Assembly (NCBI GenBank): GCA_005883585.1
Contig: VBFD01000112.1
Location: forward strand, 1-52,799
Source of the DNA: UBA10449 sp005883585
GTDB lineage: Bacteria; Chloroflexota; Dormibacteria; Dormibacterales; Dormibacteraceae
DNA length: 52,799 bases
Reading direction: 5' to 3'
The translations under genes were made by a program, and so were the position numbers. The notes under the pieces are model-generated. The model saw nothing but the letters and a program-made list of their open reading frames with translations, searched no databases and was not told the DNA's origin. This document shows, piece by piece, positions 51,205 through 52,799 of the stretch (within the stretch, counting starts at the first letter, position 1; every line of letters begins with the position of its first letter).

Positions 51205-52799
51205 GTGATCATCTTCTGGATCTTCACGCTTTTCGTCGGCGCCTCGGCGTTCGCGTTCGCCTCCATCTTCCTGCAGCTCGGCACGTGGTACTCGCTCGGC
51301 TACGCGCTGCTCGTGATGCTCCTGTGCCGCGGAATTCTGAGCATGATCCGGCGCTCGCTGATCTTGCGGGAACGCATGTCCCCGGAGAGCGACTCGCTCA
51401 CACGAACCGTGGAGACGAATCGGGCCATCTTCTGGCGCCGCGCTCTCTTTTTGGCTGCGATACCGATCATCTATTTCGCCGGGTCCTATTACCTGGCGGG
51501 CCTCGCGCCACAGGACGCGCTCGACGCTCTTCCGCAAGCCATCGTGGCCGGGCTCACGAACCTCCTCTACATCCTCTTCTTGCTAGCGGCTAACTTCGCG
51601 CTCTTCCTCGGACCCTTCTACATCTACACGCGCATCGGCAAGACGATGATCAACCCCGACGACGCGAACTTCGGCGTGAATATGGATGACGTCAGAGGCC
51701 AGAGGGGGGCCGTCATCGAGATGCGCAGGATCCTCCGGCTGATCGAGCACGGACGGCTCTACGTCAAGGCCGGCGGCAAGCGCGAGCGGGGTGTGCTGAT
51801 GGTGGGTCCTCCCGGCACGGGCAAGACGATGCTGGCCAAGGCCATCGCGTCGACGCTTCACGTTCCCATTTACATCGCCGCCGGCGGATCCTTCGCCGGC
51901 ATGTTCCTCGGCATCGACGCCCTCAGCGTGTATTTGATGGTGCGGGCCGCGCGCAAGAAGGCGAAGGTGTGGGGCGGCTGCATCGTGTTCATCGACGAGA
52001 TCGATGCCCTGGGCCAGAAGCGCTCGGGTACCGGAGGGGCCGGTCCGACGATGGGTGGCATGGGCGGGATGTTCGGAGGCGGGCAGCTCGGGTTGAACAT
52101 GCTGCTGGTCCTGATGGACGGCATCGACAACCCGGGCATGATCGTCAGGCAGCTGCGCGGACTCGTGAACTTAACCCTCGATGGCGTCTTCCTGCCGCGG
52201 ATGATTGCCTTCAACGGCACGAGGCTGAACCTGCGTATCCCCGCACTCAAAGCACCGAACTACAACATGCTGTTCATTGGCGCGACCAACCGGCCTTCTG
52301 TCCTCGACGAGGCGCTGACACGTCCGGGCCGATTCGGACGCCAGATCGTGTTCCGGCTGCCGAACCGCGAGGACCGCAAGGACATTGCTGCTCTTTACTT
52401 CGATAAGAAGCAGCACGACCCCGCGCTCGACACTCCGAGCAGGAGAGAAGAATTCGCACGCATCACAGATGGCTACTCGCCGGCCGACATCGAGCAGGTT
52501 CTCTCTCTGGCGCTGCTGTACGCCTTCGAGGACGGACGCGATGCTCTGTACTGGAAGGACATCCGCGAGGCGATGGGCAACGTGGAAGCAGGTCTCGCGA
52601 TTCCAGTCGAGTACACGGAGCGCGACAAGATCGCAGTCGCGCGCCACGAGCTTGGCCATGCGGTCGCGTCGCACTTCTTCCAGAAGGACCACTCTCACGT
52701 GCGGCTGTCGATCCGCCGGCGCGCCAATCCCCAGATCGGTGAGATCGGCGGCTATCACAAGTCCCTGCCCATGGAGGAAGAGTGGTTGGAGTTCCGCTC
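51205..52799 (+). CDS. FtsH-like AAA+ metalloprotease, incomplete at right edge
   Basis: 531 visible codons, running off the end. Two or more hydrophobic segments (about 2-22, 25-48, 77-97, 110-145), then the AAA+ domain: Walker A GPPGTGKT (201-208), Walker B CIVFIDEIDAL, and second-region RPGRFGRQIVF. A zinc-protease start follows: HELGH (481-485). Between LLVLMDGID and FIGATNRP there are about 40 extra residues compared with classic FtsH. GTG 51205 with GGGAG nine bases upstream. Degrades membrane and regulatory proteins; a specialised FtsH relative rather than the housekeeping enzyme is possible. Confidence 0.85.
   Translation, partial: MIIFWIFTLFVGASAFAFASIFLQLGTWYSLGYALLVMLLCRGILSMIRRSLILRERMSPESDSLTRTVETNRAIFWRRALFLAAIPIIYFAGSYYLAGLAPQDALDALPQAIVAGLTNLLYILFLLAANFALFLGPFYIYTRIGKTMINPDDANFGVNMDDVRGQRGAVIEMRRILRLIEHGRLYVKAGGKRERGVLMVGPPGTGKTMLAKAIASTLHVPIYIAAGGSFAGMFLGIDALSVYLMVRAARKKAKVWGGCIVFIDEIDALGQKRSGTGGAGPTMGGMGGMFGGGQLGLNMLLVLMDGIDNPGMIVRQLRGLVNLTLDGVFLPRMIAFNGTRLNLRIPALKAPNYNMLFIGATNRPSVLDEALTRPGRFGRQIVFRLPNREDRKDIAALYFDKKQHDPALDTPSRREEFARITDGYSPADIEQVLSLALLYAFEDGRDALYWKDIREAMGNVEAGLAIPVEYTERDKIAVARHELGHAVASHFFQKDHSHVRLSIRRRANPQIGEIGGYHKSLPMEEEWLEFR

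Overview
The window is GC-rich (by eye about two-thirds G+C), densely packed chromosomal DNA. Genes run in short co-oriented blocks, and neighbours very often overlap by 1-4 bases (ATGA, GTGA). GTG and TTG starts are common. I see no rRNA, tRNA, CRISPR array, transposase or phage gene. The gene content points to an aerobic soil-type heterotroph: several acyl-CoA dehydrogenases, an electron-transfer-flavoprotein dehydrogenase, a methylmalonyl-CoA pathway, wax-ester/DGAT synthase, many-GAF histidine kinase, DUF5317 and an FtsH-like protease. A Dormibacterota/Chloroflexota-like lineage, or less likely an actinobacterium, is my inference and not proven by the sequence.

Layout. 1-4.2 kb (minus): the N-terminus of an LCP-family cell-wall protein, proline-rich DUF4190 and DUF4013 membrane proteins, and two acyl-CoA dehydrogenases. 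4.2-7.0 kb (plus): an unknown protein, a YVTN beta-propeller protein and a double-hotdog thioesterase. 7.0-8.1 kb: a third acyl-CoA dehydrogenase broken by a deletion and frameshift. 8.1-13.7 kb: an esterase, two GNAT acetyltransferases, DUF2752, succinyl-CoA synthetase (sucCD) and a lipoprotein. 13.2-19.3 kb (minus): a long coupled operon with acyl-CoA carboxylase beta subunit, methylmalonyl-CoA mutase large subunit, methylmalonyl-CoA epimerase, 3-hydroxyacyl-CoA dehydrogenase and two SCP2-like proteins. 19.4-22.3 kb (plus): acyl-CoA ligase and WS/DGAT acyltransferase. 22.3-31.9 kb: an S9 peptidase fused to an FHA domain, a membrane molybdopterin oxidoreductase, a FixC-like flavoprotein, CoaE, a CaiB-type CoA transferase and small proteins. 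32-40.3 kb: GalU, thioesterase, threonine dehydratase, an AsnC-type ligand-binding protein, an epimerase, a PlsC acyltransferase, an alpha/beta hydrolase, an S51 peptidase, GltX and Lgt. 40.2-42.9 kb: DUF72, RlmN and an MBL hydrolase. 43.1-49.4 kb: a signalling block with a 1359-residue six-GAF histidine kinase, a degenerate kinase-like partner and two response regulators. 49.4-52.8 kb: an M20 amidohydrolase, DUF5317 and an incomplete FtsH-like protease.

How the genes fit together. Fatty or branched acids would be activated by the ligase and oxidised by the dehydrogenases, with electrons passing through ETF to the FixC-like protein. Propionyl-CoA would go through carboxylase, epimerase and mutase to succinyl-CoA and then SucCD. 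The WS/DGAT could store surplus acyl-CoA.

The most notable unexplained item is a roughly 100-base element present three times (about 5835-5942 plus, 31514-31610 minus, 42038-42136 minus). Each copy lies between co-oriented genes and has the same layout: a variable but perfectly self-complementary hairpin, a conserved core, and a GGCCGG...CCGGCC hairpin. It looks like a structured intergenic repeat or RNA. Other notable points are family-conserved N-termini that appear to start at CTG or ATA overlapping the upstream stop codon, a 39-residue membrane miniprotein, the peptidase-FHA fusion, and an unusual insertion in the FtsH-like AAA domain.
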